Shown here in pieces: positions 9,005 to 19,000 of a stretch of DNA of 46,843 nt. Positions within the stretch are counted from its first letter, which is position 1; each line of letters begins with the position of its first letter. The DNA is from Millisia brevis NBRC 105863 (GTDB taxonomy: Bacteria > Actinomycetota > Actinomycetes > Mycobacteriales > Mycobacteriaceae), in assembly GCF_001552615.1 (NCBI RefSeq), contig NZ_BCRN01000026.1:1-46843 (forward strand), read 5' to 3'. Under the pieces are notes generated by a model that searched no databases, was not told the origin of the DNA, and saw only the letters and a program-made list of their open reading frames with translations. A program made the position numbers and the translations under genes.

Positions 9005-10384
9005 GTGACCGACGACATTCCGCGCCGCAGGACGTCCCGTACCGCGAAGATGGCGAGCATCCCGATCGGCATTGCCGGGCGGGCGGCGGTCGGGTTCGGC
9101 CGCAAGCTCACCGGTGCGGACCGCGAGGAGGTCGACGCCGAACTGGCGGCGAAGGCGGCCGAGCAGCTGTTCACCGTGCTCGGCGAGCTCAAGGGTGGCG
9201 CCATGAAGCTCGGCCAGGCACTGAGCGTGATGGAGGCCGCGGTCCCGGAGGAGTTCGCCGAGCCCTATCGGGAGGCGTTGACCAAGCTGCAGGCCGAGGC
9301 GCCGCCGATGCCCACCAAGACGGTCTACCGGGTGCTCGATCAGCAGCTGGGCACCCGCTGGCGCAGCCGCTTCCAGGACTTCGAGGCCGAGCCGATCGCC
9401 TCGGCGTCGATCGGCCAGGTCCACCGGGCGCAGTGGAGCGATGGGCGCACCGTGGCGGTCAAGGTGCAATACCCCGGCGCCGACGAAGCGCTGCGCGCCG
9501 ACCTGAAGACCCTGTCGCGATTTGTCGGCATCATGTCGTCGGTGATGCCGGGAACGGACGTCAAGGCGGTACTCGACGAGCTCAGCGCGCGCACCAACGA
9601 GGAACTCGACTACCGAATCGAGACCGAGAACCAGCGGGCCTTCGCCAAGGCGTACGCCGACGATCCGGATTTCGTGATTCCCAAGGTGGTCGCGGGCGCC
9701 CCGAAGGTCGCGGTGACCGAATGGCTCGACGGCCCGTCCTACGCGTCGATCATCACCGGCGGGACACGCGAACAACGCGATCGCGCGGGGATGCTGCTGG
9801 CGTTGTTCAACTTCACCGCTCCCAAGCGGGCCGGGATGCTGCACGCCGATCCGCATCCGGGCAATTTCAAGCTGCTCGAGGACGGCCGGATGGGCATCCT
9901 CGATTTCGGAGCCGCGGCCCGGCTGCCCGACGGCCTGCCGCCGGAATTGGGGCGGATGGTCCGACTGGCGCGCGACCAGCGTTTCGACGAGTTGACCGCC
10001 CTGCTCTACCAATGGGGATTCGTGTTGCCCGGCCGATCGGTGACCCACGCGGAGATCAGGAACTATCTGCGACCGTTCACCGACCCGCTGCACAGCGAGT
10101 CGTTCCACTTCACCCGTAAATGGCTGCAAAGCGTCGCCGGGCGCGCGACCGATATCTCCTCGGCGGAGTTCAAGACCGGCATCTCACTGAATATGCCGGC
10201 GAAATATCTGATGATCTTCCGAGTGCTGCTCGGCTCGGTGGGCATCTGCGCGCAACTGGACGCCGAGGCGCCGTACATGGGAATTCTCACCGAGTGGATG
10301 CCCGGCTACGCCGAGGTCCCCGACCCCGTACAGGTCGAGGAACCTCAGCGCTCCGGTACCTCCGGGTCGACCACCGACGAGTAG
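9005..10384 (+). CDS. ABC1/UbiB-family atypical kinase (AarF-like, Rv3197 family)
   Basis: The 459-residue protein has all the ABC1 kinase hallmarks: the KxGQ motif KLGQ (68-71), the alanine-rich nucleotide loop ASIGQ (134-138), the conserved lysine in VAVKVQYPG (Lys153), the catalytic-loop motif HADPHPGN (280-287) and the metal-binding DFG (300-302). Family members bind ATP and act in lipid/quinone-related processes; the substrate of the actinobacterial branch is not settled. The GTG at 9005 is supported by a GGAAGG ribosome binding site immediately upstream. It is convergent with whiB7, the same arrangement as Rv3197/whiB7 in mycobacteria. Confidence 0.9.
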   Translation: MTDDIPRRRTSRTAKMASIPIGIAGRAAVGFGRKLTGADREEVDAELAAKAAEQLFTVLGELKGGAMKLGQALSVMEAAVPEEFAEPYREALTKLQAEAPPMPTKTVYRVLDQQLGTRWRSRFQDFEAEPIASASIGQVHRAQWSDGRTVAVKVQYPGADEALRADLKTLSRFVGIMSSVMPGTDVKAVLDELSARTNEELDYRIETENQRAFAKAYADDPDFVIPKVVAGAPKVAVTEWLDGPSYASIITGGTREQRDRAGMLLALFNFTAPKRAGMLHADPHPGNFKLLEDGRMGILDFGAAARLPDGLPPELGRMVRLARDQRFDELTALLYQWGFVLPGRSVTHAEIRNYLRPFTDPLHSESFHFTRKWLQSVAGRATDISSAEFKTGISLNMPAKYLMIFRVLLGSVGICAQLDAEAPYMGILTEWMPGYAEVPDPVQVEEPQRSGTSGSTTDE

Positions 10385-10401
10385 CACGGCTCGGCCCGGC
10401 C

Positions 10402-10671
10402 CTAGGCCGACTGCAGTTCGGCGGCCACCTTGCGCGGGCGGCCACGAGGCCGCTTGCGCGCGATGACGGTGCCCTGATCGAAGATCTCGCCACCCCAGAC
10501 TCCCCACGGCTCACCGCGATCGAGAGCGGCGGCGAGGCAGTGGCGACGGATCGGGCACGGCTCGCACAGTTGCTTCGCCCGCTCCAGGTCGGCGGGTCGG
10601 TCGGCGAACCAGAGGTCCGGATTGCCTGCGCGGCAAGGTATCCGCTGGCGGATACGGGTTGATGCTTGCAC
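10402..10671 (-). CDS. whiB7: WhiB7 redox-sensing antibiotic-response regulator
   Basis: The 89-residue Fe-S transcription factor carries the Wbl cluster ligands Cys13, Cys36, Cys39 and Cys45, the G[V/I]WGG turn (GVWGGE, 57-62) and a C-terminal AT-hook RPRGRPRK (74-81), the feature that distinguishes WhiB7 from other Wbl proteins. WhiB7 binds sigma-A and activates intrinsic drug-resistance genes from promoters with an AT-rich box upstream of -35. The start is the GTG at 10671, preceded by AGGAGT at good spacing; a longer in-frame ORF upstream runs through the terminator hairpin and is not used. Its leader contains an autoregulatory-type promoter, an upstream ORF and an attenuator. Confidence 0.95.
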   Translation of the reverse strand: MQASTRIRQRIPCRAGNPDLWFADRPADLERAKQLCEPCPIRRHCLAAALDRGEPWGVWGGEIFDQGTVIARKRPRGRPRKVAAELQSA

Positions 10672-10742
10672 GGTGACTCCTGTGTCGTCGATGGTCGATC
10701 GGGGAAGGAGCGAACCGGGACTCGATATGCGTTGGCGCACAT

Positions 10743-10782
10743 AAAAAAAGGCCACGGTCCGCAGGTTCGCGGTCCGTGGCCT
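10743..10782 (-). terminator. intrinsic terminator/attenuator in the whiB7 leader
   Basis: Read on the minus strand, a 14-bp stem with one mismatch (arms 10769-10782 and 10749-10762, 6-base loop) is followed at once by seven T residues (10749-10743). It lies 71 bases upstream of the whiB7 start and 24 bases beyond the stop of the leader ORF. This is textbook intrinsic termination inside a 5' leader, matching the known whiB7/wblC attenuation architecture in which translation-inhibiting drugs allow read-through. Confidence 0.9.
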
Positions 10783-10806
10783 CGGGCGATGCCGGGAGTC
10801 AGCCTG

Positions 10807-11016
10807 TCATAGGCCGGGCTTCCGATCGTCAACCCACGGAGCGCGAGGGGCGGGGCGCAGGGCGCCGGCTGCTTCGCCGGCGGCGGCGGTACCGCCAACA
10901 AAGGCGATGCCGGCCTCGGCGGGCAGAGCTCCGCCCCGGGCAGCATTGGTGGCGCCGACGGCAGCACGAGGGCGCACGACCGCACCGATCCACGGCGTAT
11001 TCATGGTTCCGATCAC
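10807..11016 (-). CDS. whiB7 leader ORF (uORF), 69 codons
   Basis: A minus-strand ORF starts at GTG 11016 with an excellent GGAGGT ribosome binding site (11023-11028, 6-base spacing). It ends with TGA at 10807-10809, just before the attenuator hairpin. The peptide begins MIGTMNTPWIGAVVRPRAA and is Ala/Gly/Pro/Arg-rich with no recognised domain, as expected for a peptide whose translation, not product, matters. An internal ATG lies at codon 5. In whiB7/wblC of other actinobacteria, ribosome stalling on a leader ORF prevents terminator formation; assignment of that role here rests on position and signals. Confidence 0.75.
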   Translation of the reverse strand: MIGTMNTPWIGAVVRPRAAVGATNAARGGALPAEAGIAFVGGTAAAGEAAGALRPAPRAPWVDDRKPGL

Positions 11017-11082
11017 GGCTGCACCTCCACTCGACTCGACGACAACGGCGGGCATGCCGTGTCGTCACAACAGGATGGGACA

Positions 11083-11121
11083 AGGGTAAGCGGCGATCCC
11101 ACGCGCCGCAAACTATTTTTT
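11083..11121 (-). promoter_or_regulatory. whiB7 promoter with WhiB7-type AT-rich box
   Basis: On the minus strand a run of six A residues (11121-11116) lies four to five bases ahead of a -35 TTGCGG (11111-11106). A 17-base spacer and a -10 TACCCT (11088-11083) follow. An AT-rich box just upstream of -35 is the known recognition signal of the WhiB7-sigma-A complex, so autoactivation is likely. Transcription would begin near 11075, giving a leader of about 400 bases. Confidence 0.75.
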
Positions 11122-11462
11122 ACCTGCGGTTATGCGCAACAACCGCCAGGAGCCCGATCGGGCCGTCCGCTCGTCAGAGCGAGGTGATCAGCAGCGGCAG
11201 GGTGCTGGTCAGGAAGTGGACGATCGAGTAGAGAAGCCAGGCATTCATGCGGATCGGTCACTTTCATCGGCGTCGCAAACGGTCGGCAACGGCCGTCGCG
11301 CGAGACCGCGGCTCGCGATGAGTACTGGACGGACGTTCACATTACGGCGTTATCTTGCCATGCACGGCCCGGCAACGGGTGGTGTACCCACCGGGACATT
11401 CCACACATCCTCCCGGTTGCGTCCATCGGTTTCCTCCCGCGGCGCCGATCGGGCCGGACGGC
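11122..11462. other. intergenic region between the whiB7 promoter and uvrD2 stop
   Basis: This 341-base stretch holds no gene of normal size. The one candidate is the minus-strand 24-codon hydrophobic micro-ORF at 11174-11248. No terminator with a T tract was seen for uvrD2. Confidence 0.5.
11174..11248 (-). CDS. candidate 24-residue hydrophobic micro-ORF
   Basis: An ATG at 11248 opens a 24-codon frame ending with TGA at 11174-11176. The peptide begins MNAWLLYSIVHFL and continues as one uninterrupted hydrophobic stretch with Thr, Ser, Pro and Leu, with no charged residue; it would fit a single membrane helix. The ribosome binding site is weak (GAAAGTGA region), so translation is uncertain. 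It lies between uvrD2 and whiB7 on the minus strand. It could be a small membrane peptide or chance. Confidence 0.3.
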   Translation of the reverse strand: MNAWLLYSIVHFLTSTLPLLITSL

Positions 11463-13649
11463 TCATCCGCGTCGACGCACCAGCGCCAGCAGGTCCTCGC
11501 CGAAACGGTCGAGCTTCTTGGCACCGATCCCGGCGATCGCCACCAGTGCGCGCACATCGGTCGGCCGCTGTTCGGCGATCGCCCGCAGAGTCGCGTCGCC
11601 GAGGACGACGAAGGTCGGCACCCCCATCCCCGCCGCGGTGGTGGTGCGCCATTCCCGCAATTGCTCGAGCAGGTCGGCGTCGACGTCCGCCGGGCACTTC
11701 GTACACCGGCCCAACAACACCGCCTCGGTACCGACCAACGGCGAGGCGCAGATCCGGCAGCGGGAACGGGCCGGGTCACCCCGGCGCGGGGTGCGACGGT
11801 CGTCGACCGCCACCGGCGGGCGTTCCGGGGCGATGGCGGCCAGGAAACGCGACCGCCGCCGCGTGCGACCGCCGCCGGCGCGAGTGAGCGCCCAGGACAG
11901 ATGTAATCGGCTGCGCGCGCGGGTGATTCCGACATAGAACAGCCGCCGCTCCTCCTCGATGCCCGCCTGGTCCTCCCCGGTTGCCGCGTCGCCGAGGGCG
12001 TACGAAATCGGCAGCGTCCCATCGATCAGACCGACGAGAAAGACCGCGTCCCACTCCAATCCCTTGGCCGCGTGCAGCGATGCGAGGGTCACCCCGCGAC
12101 TGTCGGGGGCATGCCGGCCGCGGGCGCGTTCGGCGAATTCGCGCAGCAGGCCGGGAAGGTCGGTCACCTGACCGGCGTCAACCAGATCATTTGTCAAGCG
12201 CAGCAATGCATCCAGCGATACCCAGCGCTGTTGTTCGGCGCGGCCGGACGGTTCGTGCGGGGTCAGACCGACCTCGGCGAGCGCGGCGCGCACCAACGCC
12301 GGCACCGTCGCCTCCCCCGGCCCGTGGATCTGTTGGCTCTCGGCGACCCGCTGCAGCGTCGCGATACCGCGGCGGATCTCCGGGCGGTCGAAGAACCCCT
12401 CGTCGCCGCGTACCCGGAAGGCGATCCCGGCCGCCGACAACGCCTCCTCGTAGAGCTCCGACTGCGCGTTGATGCGGTAGAGCACCGCGATCGAACCGGG
12501 TTCGATGCCCTCGTCGACCAGTCGGCGGATCCGGGCGACAACCCCGGTCGCCTCGGCCGCCTCGTCCGGGTACTCGGTGAAGGTCGGTTCCGGGCCGTCC
12601 GGTGTGGAGGCGACCAGTTCCAGTCGCATCCCCGCCTCCCGGCCGCGGGCCATCGCGATCACCCGATTCGCCAGGGAGACCACCTGCGGCGTCGATCGGT
12701 AGTCGCGTTCGAGGCGCACCACGGTGGCGTCGGGGAAGCGGCGGCCGAAGTCGAGCAGGTAGCGCGGGCCGGCCCCGGTGAACGAGTAGATCGTCTGGTT
12801 GGCGTCGCCGACGACGGTCAGGTCGTCCCGATCCCCCAGCCAGGCGTCGAGCAGGCGCTGTTGCAGCGGCGTGACGTCCTGGTACTCGTCGACGACGAAG
12901 CAGCGGTACCGATCGCGGAACTCGGCGGCGACCGCGGCGTTGTCCTCGAGCGCGGCCGCGGTGTGCAGCAGCAGGTCGTCGAAGTCGAGCAGCATCGCGC
13001 CGCTGTCCGCGGCCGCCTCGATCTTCGCCGCCTCGTAGCTGCGGTAGACGCGGGCGATCGTGGTGACCTCGACAGGCACCCGTCGCCGGCGGCGGGCCGC
13101 CTCCGCCGGATAGTCCTCGGGCCCGATCAGGCAGGCCTTCGCCCATTCGATCTCGCCCGCCAGGTCGCGTACGAGGTCGGTATTCGCGTCGAGGCCCAGC
13201 CGTGTTGCCGAGCGCCCGACCAGAGCGAACTTGCTGTCGAGCAGGGTCCAGGAGGTGTCGCCGATCACCCGCGGCCAGAAGTAGCGCAACTGACGCAGCG
13301 CGGCGGCGTGGAAGGTCGACGCCTGGACCGCGGCACCACCGGAGTCGGGGCCGACGAGCGCCCGCAGTCGGGTGCGCAACTCCCCCGCGGCCCGGGTGGT
13401 GAAGGTGACGGCCAGAACCTGCCCGGGGGCGACGTGCCCGGCGGCGACCAGGTGGGCGATCCGATGGGTGATCGTGCGGGTCTTTCCGGTACCGGCGCCG
13501 GCGAGGACGCAGACCGGTCCGCGCGGTGCGTGGACGGCAAGCTGTTGTTCGGGATCGAGCGGCAGACCGCGGCCGGAATCGCCCGACCGTCGGGACGTCG
13601 TCCGCACGGAGGGCACGGAATCGCCGGTCTGCACAGTCACATCGACCAT
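11463..13649 (-). CDS. uvrD2: ATP-dependent DNA helicase UvrD2 (SF1)
   Basis: The 728-residue SF1A helicase has Walker A GAGTGKT (51-57), the Walker B segment [16 protein letters not shown], motif [13 protein letters not shown], and the later [15 protein letters not shown] and [10 protein letters not shown] motifs. A tetracysteine module (CRICASPL...CTKCPAD) and a C-terminal HRDC domain (about 660-728, [17 protein letters not shown]) identify it as UvrD2 rather than UvrD1. The cysteine module is known to be needed for unwinding in the mycobacterial enzyme. It acts in DNA repair. The start is ATG 13649 (MVDVTVQTG); a seven-codon longer start exists but is unsupported. It is divergent from the glutaredoxin gene, 50 bp apart. 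Confidence 0.93.
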   Translation of the reverse strand: MVDVTVQTGDSVPSVRTTSRRSGDSGRGLPLDPEQQLAVHAPRGPVCVLAGAGTGKTRTITHRIAHLVAAGHVAPGQVLAVTFTTRAAGELRTRLRALVGPDSGGAAVQASTFHAAALRQLRYFWPRVIGDTSWTLLDSKFALVGRSATRLGLDANTDLVRDLAGEIEWAKACLIGPEDYPAEAARRRRRVPVEVTTIARVYRSYEAAKIEAAADSGAMLLDFDDLLLHTAAALEDNAAVAAEFRDRYRCFVVDEYQDVTPLQQRLLDAWLGDRDDLTVVGDANQTIYSFTGAGPRYLLDFGRRFPDATVVRLERDYRSTPQVVSLANRVIAMARGREAGMRLELVASTPDGPEPTFTEYPDEAAEATGVVARIRRLVDEGIEPGSIAVLYRINAQSELYEEALSAAGIAFRVRGDEGFFDRPEIRRGIATLQRVAESQQIHGPGEATVPALVRAALAEVGLTPHEPSGRAEQQRWVSLDALLRLTNDLVDAGQVTDLPGLLREFAERARGRHAPDSRGVTLASLHAAKGLEWDAVFLVGLIDGTLPISYALGDAATGEDQAGIEEERRLFYVGITRARSRLHLSWALTRAGGGRTRRRSRFLAAIAPERPPVAVDDRRTPRRGDPARSRCRICASPLVGTEAVLLGRCTKCPADVDADLLEQLREWRTTTAAGMGVPTFVVLGDATLRAIAEQRPTDVRALVAIAGIGAKKLDRFGEDLLALVRRRG

Positions 13650-13699
13650 TCTGCCGGGGATCGGGAACACATCGGTGGTGCGACGCTGTTGACCGTGCT

Positions 13700-13963
13700 G
13701 TGAGTACCACCGCAGATGCGCAGATGACGATCTATTCGACGACCTGGTGCGGCTATTGCCGTCGGTTGAAGACCCAGCTCGACGCCGCCGGTATCGGCTA
13801 TACCGAGGTCGACATCGAGCAGAACCCCGAGGCCGCGACCTTTGTCGGATCGGTCAACGGCGGCAACCACGTGGTGCCCACCGTGAAGTATTCGGACGGC
13901 TCGACGGCAACCAACCCGACATTGGCGCAGGTCAAGGACGTGCTGGCCGAGCTGGCACGCTGA
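13700..13963 (+). CDS. mrx1: mycoredoxin-1-type glutaredoxin
   Basis: The 87-residue thioredoxin-fold protein has the active site WCGYC (Cys17, Cys20), the cis-proline HVVPT (Pro60) and the GSVNGGN motif typical of mycoredoxins. Mycoredoxin-1 reduces mycothiol-protein mixed disulfides, taking electrons from the mycothiol system of actinobacteria. The GTG at 13700 gives an N-terminal extension similar in length to the mycobacterial protein; an ATG at 13724 would remove eight residues. It lies divergent to uvrD2, as in mycobacteria (Rv3198A). Confidence 0.88.
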   Translation: MSTTADAQMTIYSTTWCGYCRRLKTQLDAAGIGYTEVDIEQNPEAATFVGSVNGGNHVVPTVKYSDGSTATNPTLAQVKDVLAELAR

Positions 13964-14000
13964 GCGGCCGACCCGGCGGGCGAGGTGGCCGGCCCGGCGA

Positions 14001-14903
14001 TCAGTCCGGATAGGCCCAGCTTTCGATCATGCTGCGGGCGATCGAGATCGTGCCGGGGAGCAACAGCGGCGCGGGGTCCTGCGCGGTCCAGTCACCGTGG
14101 TCGAGGGCCTCGCGCACCTCGTCGCGGCTGAACCACCCGGCGTCGAGGATCTCCCCCTCCTGCAGACGCAGGGGCGTGGCGCGATCACCGACCGCAGAGA
14201 ACCCGACCATCAGCGACCGGGGGAAGGGCCACGGCTGGCTGCCGAGGTAGCGGATGTCGCGTACCCGGATGCCGACCTCCTCGAGGATCTCCCGCTCGAC
14301 GCAGGCCTCCAGGGACTCGCCGGCCTCCACGAATCCGGCCAGCACGGACATGCGCCGTTCCGGCCAGCGTGGGCCGCGGGCGAGCAGCACGTGGTCGTCG
14401 CCGTCGTGGACGAGGCAGATCACGGCGGGGTCGGTGCGGGGGAAGTCCTGGTTGCCGGTCGCCGAGACCCGGGACCACCCGGCGTTGGCGACCATCGCCG
14501 GCGAGCCGTCGACGCCGCTGTAGGCCGACGCCTGATGCCAATTGAGCACCGCGACGGCGGTGACGAGCAGATCGATGGTCTGTTCGCTGGTCGCGGGGTT
14601 GATCGCGCGCAGATCGCGCCCCTCGGCGCCGAGCGCGGGGACCTCGACGGCCCAGACGTGCCGGTCGTCGATCACGCCCAGCAGGACCGCGGCCTGCGGC
14701 GGCTCGGATCCGTAGTCGAGGGCCGGTTCGAGCATCGCCTCGTAGCCGTCCATCCGGATGCAGCCGTTGGGGTCGACGGCGAGCACCCGGGCGGTGGGCC
14801 AGCCGGCGTGCAGCGCGGCCCGGTCGGCGCGCAGTTCTTCGTGGCGGGTGACCGCGGTGCGGGAGAGGACCGGTTCGGCGCGCAGATGGAACGGCAGGTT
14901 CAT
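14001..14903 (-). CDS. nudC: NADH pyrophosphatase NudC (Nudix)
   Basis: The 300-residue protein hydrolyses NADH (and possibly NAD-capped RNA or activated isoniazid/ethionamide adducts, as reported for mycobacterial NudC) to NMNH and AMP. The Nudix box GFVEAGES...REILEEVGI spans 190-212, and the NudC-specific SQPWPFPRSLM motif lies at 222-232. The region corresponding to the zinc ribbon (about 128-150) contains none of the four cysteines of E. coli NudC: YSGVDG and VSATG replace the two CxxC pairs. The ATG at 14903 overlaps the stop of the upstream potassium-channel gene by ATGA, so translation is coupled. The stop is followed by the convergent glutaredoxin gene, 37 bases away. Confidence 0.9.
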   Translation of the reverse strand: MNLPFHLRAEPVLSRTAVTRHEELRADRAALHAGWPTARVLAVDPNGCIRMDGYEAMLEPALDYGSEPPQAAVLLGVIDDRHVWAVEVPALGAEGRDLRAINPATSEQTIDLLVTAVAVLNWHQASAYSGVDGSPAMVANAGWSRVSATGNQDFPRTDPAVICLVHDGDDHVLLARGPRWPERRMSVLAGFVEAGESLEACVEREILEEVGIRVRDIRYLGSQPWPFPRSLMVGFSAVGDRATPLRLQEGEILDAGWFSRDEVREALDHGDWTAQDPAPLLLPGTISIARSMIESWAYPD

Positions 14904-16012
14904 GCGCGCTCGGCCTCCCGGGCACTCTCGCGATTGGCCTCGCGGGACGATTCGCGCGGCGGCACCCGGCGCACGTAGAGCAGCCGGTCGTTCGCCTCGA
15001 CCGCGTCGACCTCGTGGGTGCCGACTCGCATCAGCTTGCCGTCGCGCACGACCGCCAACACGATGTCGGACAGATGCCGGGGCGAGCCGCCGACCTCCTC
15101 CGGTTCGACCTCCCGTTCGGCGATCGCGAATCCCGCTTCCGGGGTGAGCAGGTCCTCGATGATCTCCACGACCGTCGGGGTCTCGGTGGCGATGCCGAGC
15201 AGCCGGCCGGCGGTCTCCGAGGACACGACGACCGAGTCGGCGCCGGACTGTCGCACCAGGTGGGTGTTCTCCGCCTCGCGGACCGCAACGACGATCTTCG
15301 CCTTCTTGGCGATCTCGCGGGCGGTGAGCGTCACCAGGACCGAGGTGTCGTCCCGGTTGACCGCGACGATGATCGACTTGGCGTGCTGGGCGCCGCACAG
15401 CCGCAGCACATCCGACCGTGTGGCCGAACCGTGCACGGTCACCAGACCGGCGCGGGCGGCGTGTTCGAGCGACTCGCTCTCGGTGTCGACCACCACGATC
15501 TCACTCGGCGACGCGCCGTCTCCGAGCAGCGCGTCGACAGCGCTGCGGCCCTTGGTGCCGTAGCCGACGACGATCGTGTGATTGCGCACGGAACGCCTCC
15601 ATCTCTGAATCTTCAACGCCTGCCGGGACCGTTCGGTCAGCACGGCGAGGGTGGTGCCGACCAGCAGGATCAGGAAGAACACCCGCAACGGCGTGATCAC
15701 CAGGACGTTGATCAGGCGGGCGCGCGGGGTGAACGGTGCGATATCGCCGTAACCGGTGGTCGAGAGCGACACGGTGATGTAGTACAGGCAGTCGAGGAAC
15801 GACAGCTCGTTGCCCTGGTTGTCGCGGTAGCCGTCCCGGTCGAGCCAGACGATGCCGGCGGAAATGAAGATCACCGCGATGGCGATCGCGATCCGTTTGC
15901 TGATCGCGCGCCACGGGCTGGACTCGTCGGTCGGGATGCGCAGCACGCCGACCAGCGCGAAATCCGGGCGATCCGTCAACGCCTCGTAGCGTTGCCGCAG
16001 CCGTCCGGCCAT
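14900..16012 (-). CDS. two-TM potassium channel with RCK (TrkA-N) domain
   Basis: The 370-residue protein resembles Rv3200c. It has two membrane helices (about 38-56 and 100-125) around a pore with the potassium selectivity filter TTGYGD (85-90). A cytoplasmic RCK domain starts with the nucleotide-binding GYGTKGRSAVD (GxGxxG, about 150-155), and a C-terminal TrkA-C-like region follows. The C-terminus is a charged repeat (SSREANRESAREAE). It should form ligand-gated K+ channels. ATG 16012 is preferred over a GTG 39 bases upstream, which lacks a ribosome binding site. It follows adnB by 60 bp and overlaps nudC by four bases. Confidence 0.88.
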   Translation of the reverse strand: MAGRLRQRYEALTDRPDFALVGVLRIPTDESSPWRAISKRIAIAIAVIFISAGIVWLDRDGYRDNQGNELSFLDCLYYITVSLSTTGYGDIAPFTPRARLINVLVITPLRVFFLILLVGTTLAVLTERSRQALKIQRWRRSVRNHTIVVGYGTKGRSAVDALLGDGASPSEIVVVDTESESLEHAARAGLVTVHGSATRSDVLRLCGAQHAKSIIVAVNRDDTSVLVTLTAREIAKKAKIVVAVREAENTHLVRQSGADSVVVSSETAGRLLGIATETPTVVEIIEDLLTPEAGFAIAEREVEPEEVGGSPRHLSDIVLAVVRDGKLMRVGTHEVDAVEANDRLLYVRRVPPRESSREANRESAREAERA

Positions 16013-16072
16013 ACCTCTACCGCCCCACTCCCTCGACCCGGTTGGTTCCACCGCGACAATAGACGGCCCCGG

Positions 16073-19000
16073 CTACCACAGCCCCGGCTGATCGTCGCTG
16101 GGGTCGATTGTGCGGGGCCGCTGCCGTCGTCCCCGCTGTTCACGGGTGGTGTCCCCGGACCTGCGGCCGGCTCCCGGGGCCTCCGATGTCGGGTCCTGCG
16201 ACACCGTCGGGGTCGGGCGATCGGCCGTCGGCGTTGCCCCGGCGTCGTCCGGAACGGTCTCGGCAACCGCCGCGGTATCCCCATCGAGCAGCCGGGCGAG
16301 CGCGTCGGCGTCGGGTAGTCCGGTCGAGGTGATCGTGCGCCCCACCCGGACGTAGTGGAAGGCCGCGCGGACCCGGTCCAGCGATACCTCGGCGCCGGTT
16401 TCGGCGGTCATCAGCCGGGCCCAGGCGATCCGGTAGGCGGCCAGCTGCACCTCGATCGCGGCGACCTCGTCGTCGGCCGGAGGGTTTCCGGTCTTCCAGT
16501 CGACGACCGTCCACCCGCCGTCCGGGTCGGCGAAGATCGCGTCGATGCGCCCGCGCAGGACAGTGGTGCCGATCGTGGTCTCGAAGGGCGATTCGATGTC
16601 GATCGGCGTGCGCCGCGCCCAGGGCGACGCTTCGAAGGCGCGCTGCAGTTCTTCGAGCGGGCCGCTGGTCGCGGCGGTGGTGTCGGCGGCGCCGGGCAAC
16701 TCGTCGAGGTCGAGCAGTCGGGTGGCCCCGTACCGCCGCTCCAGCCAGGCGTGGAAGGCGGTGCCGTTACGGGCGAAGGGATTCGGCCGGTACGGCAGCG
16801 GTCGGCGCAGCCGTTGCGCGAACTCCTCCCGGTCCTTGGCCAGATCGACCAGCCGACTGACCGACAGGTGGCTGGGCAGGACCACGGCGGTCACGTCGAC
16901 GTCGGGTTGGGCGCGGTCGGCCAGCAGGCGCTCGACATCGGCCGCCCAGCCCTCGGGGTCGTCGTACTCGTCCGCTGCTTCCCCCGAATTCGCCGGCCCC
17001 CGCGCCAGCGCTGCCCGCACCAGTTCGGCGCCCTCCTCGATGCCGGCGCGCCGGACGCCGAGACGGTCGTCCGGCCACAGTGCGGAACGGCCGACGGTGA
17101 CGATCGGGTTGTCGATGCCGGCCTCCGCCCGCTCCGGCACCGTCACCGCCCCTTCGGCCCCGAGGTCGAGCACCTCCTCCAGAAACCGGGAGGGCCCATT
17201 GGGTTTCGACGCACCGGTCCACTGCGCACCGGAGATCATCACGGTCCGCTCGGCCCGGGTGACCGCGACATAGAACAGCCGGCGCTCCTCGTCGTCCCGC
17301 CGGCGCACCAGCACCTGCTTGTGCCGCTCGAAGGCCTCCTCGAGCTGCTTGCGATCGGTGACATCGTCGAGGTTCAGCCGCGGAAATCCGCCGACCTCGC
17401 CCTCCCCCACCCGGTCGCCGCGCAGGTCCGGCGGCAACTCCTGGGGCACCGACATCCAGGTGCTCAGCCCCTTGCCCGTCGACGGGAAGATCCGGTCGCT
17501 GACGTGCGGAACGGCGACAACCTCCCATTCGAGGCCCTTCGCCGCGTGCACCGTCAGCACCTGCACCCGATGCTCCGAGACCTCGACCTCACCGATCGGC
17601 AGACCGTCCTCGATGGTGTCGGCGGCGTCGAAGTAGGCCAGCAGGGCGTCGAGCGAGGCGTCGCCGGAGCGGTCGAAACGGGCGACGACGTCGGCGAAGG
17701 TGTCGAGCTGTTCGCGCCCGGCGACGATGGTGGCGCGGCCCGAGCCGCGGGCGAGGGTGCGGGTGGTCGCCTCGGGGCCGATGCCGATCATCGCCTCGAC
17801 GTCGGCGACCAGTTCGGTCAGCGGTCGCCCGACCCGGCGGCGCAGCCGTTCGAGTTCGTCGGCCAGCGCGGCGATCCGGCGCCCACCTTCGGCCGAATAG
17901 TGTTCCGCGGGACCGGGGTCGGCGACGGCGTCGATGAGCCCGGCGGGATCGGTGCGCAGGATCTCCGGCGCGATCACCACCCCGGGCGTCGGGGTGGCCG
18001 GTCGATCGGTCAGCCGCCGTGCCCGCCGCCAGAGGGTGGTCAGGTCGGCGGCGCCGATCTGCCAGCGGGCGCCGGTCAGCACCCGCATCGCCGCTCCCCC
18101 GTCCGACGGGTCCGCCAGGATGCGCAGGACCGCAACGATGTCCGCGACCTCGGGGGTATGCAGCAGGCCACCGAGACCGACGACCTCGACCGGCAGCCCC
18201 CGCTCGCGCAGGGCGTCGGCGATCGGTTCGGCATCGGCGTTGCGGCGCACCAGGACCGCCGCGGTCGGCGGGGGCTTCCCCTCCCGCGCGGCCGCGGCGT
18301 ACTCGGCGTCGATCCACTCCGCGACCCGGGCACGTTCGGTCTCGATATCCGCCCACAGGGCGGCGGTCACCGTCCCCGACCGCGCGTCCGGGCGCGACCG
18401 CAGCCGGGAGACCGGGACGCCGCCGGTGCGCAGCGGGTCGGCGATGTGGTTGGCGACGTCGAGGACCTCGGGCGGGTTGCGCCAACTGGTCAGCAGCTCG
18501 CCCACCGCGGCGGGCGCGCCGCCATGCCGGGGGAAGTCGGTGGTGAAGCGGGGCAGGTTCGCCGCCGAGGCGCCGCGCCACCCGTAGATCGATTGCATCG
18601 GGTCGCCGACCGCGGTGACGCTGGGGGCGCCGGCGACGCCGCCGCCGAATAGCGCGGACAACAGCAGGCGCTGAGCGTGTCCGGTGTCCTGGTACTCGTC
18701 GAGCAGGACCAGTCGGATGCGATCGCGCTCCACCGCGCCGACCTGCGGATGACCGAGCGCCAGCCGCGCGGCGGCCGCCATCCGGGAACCGAAGTCGACC
18801 ACATTGGTCTCCCGCATGCGCCGCACCAGCTCGTCGACCACGTCGAGCAGGTCCGCGCGCCGGTTGGCGGTGTCGACGATCTTGAGCAGCTCCTGCTTGG
18901 GGTTCTTGCTCTGCCGGTGGGCCGGGGGCAGGGCCCACACCAGCTGTTCGAGGCGGCGGGCCTCCGCGCGCACGGTGTCGGAATCGACGAGGTGCTCGTC

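Noticed and set aside
16355-18652. Long plus-strand open frame over adnB
   Set aside because: Antisense to a gene with complete helicase and nuclease motifs; its own translation is low-complexity.
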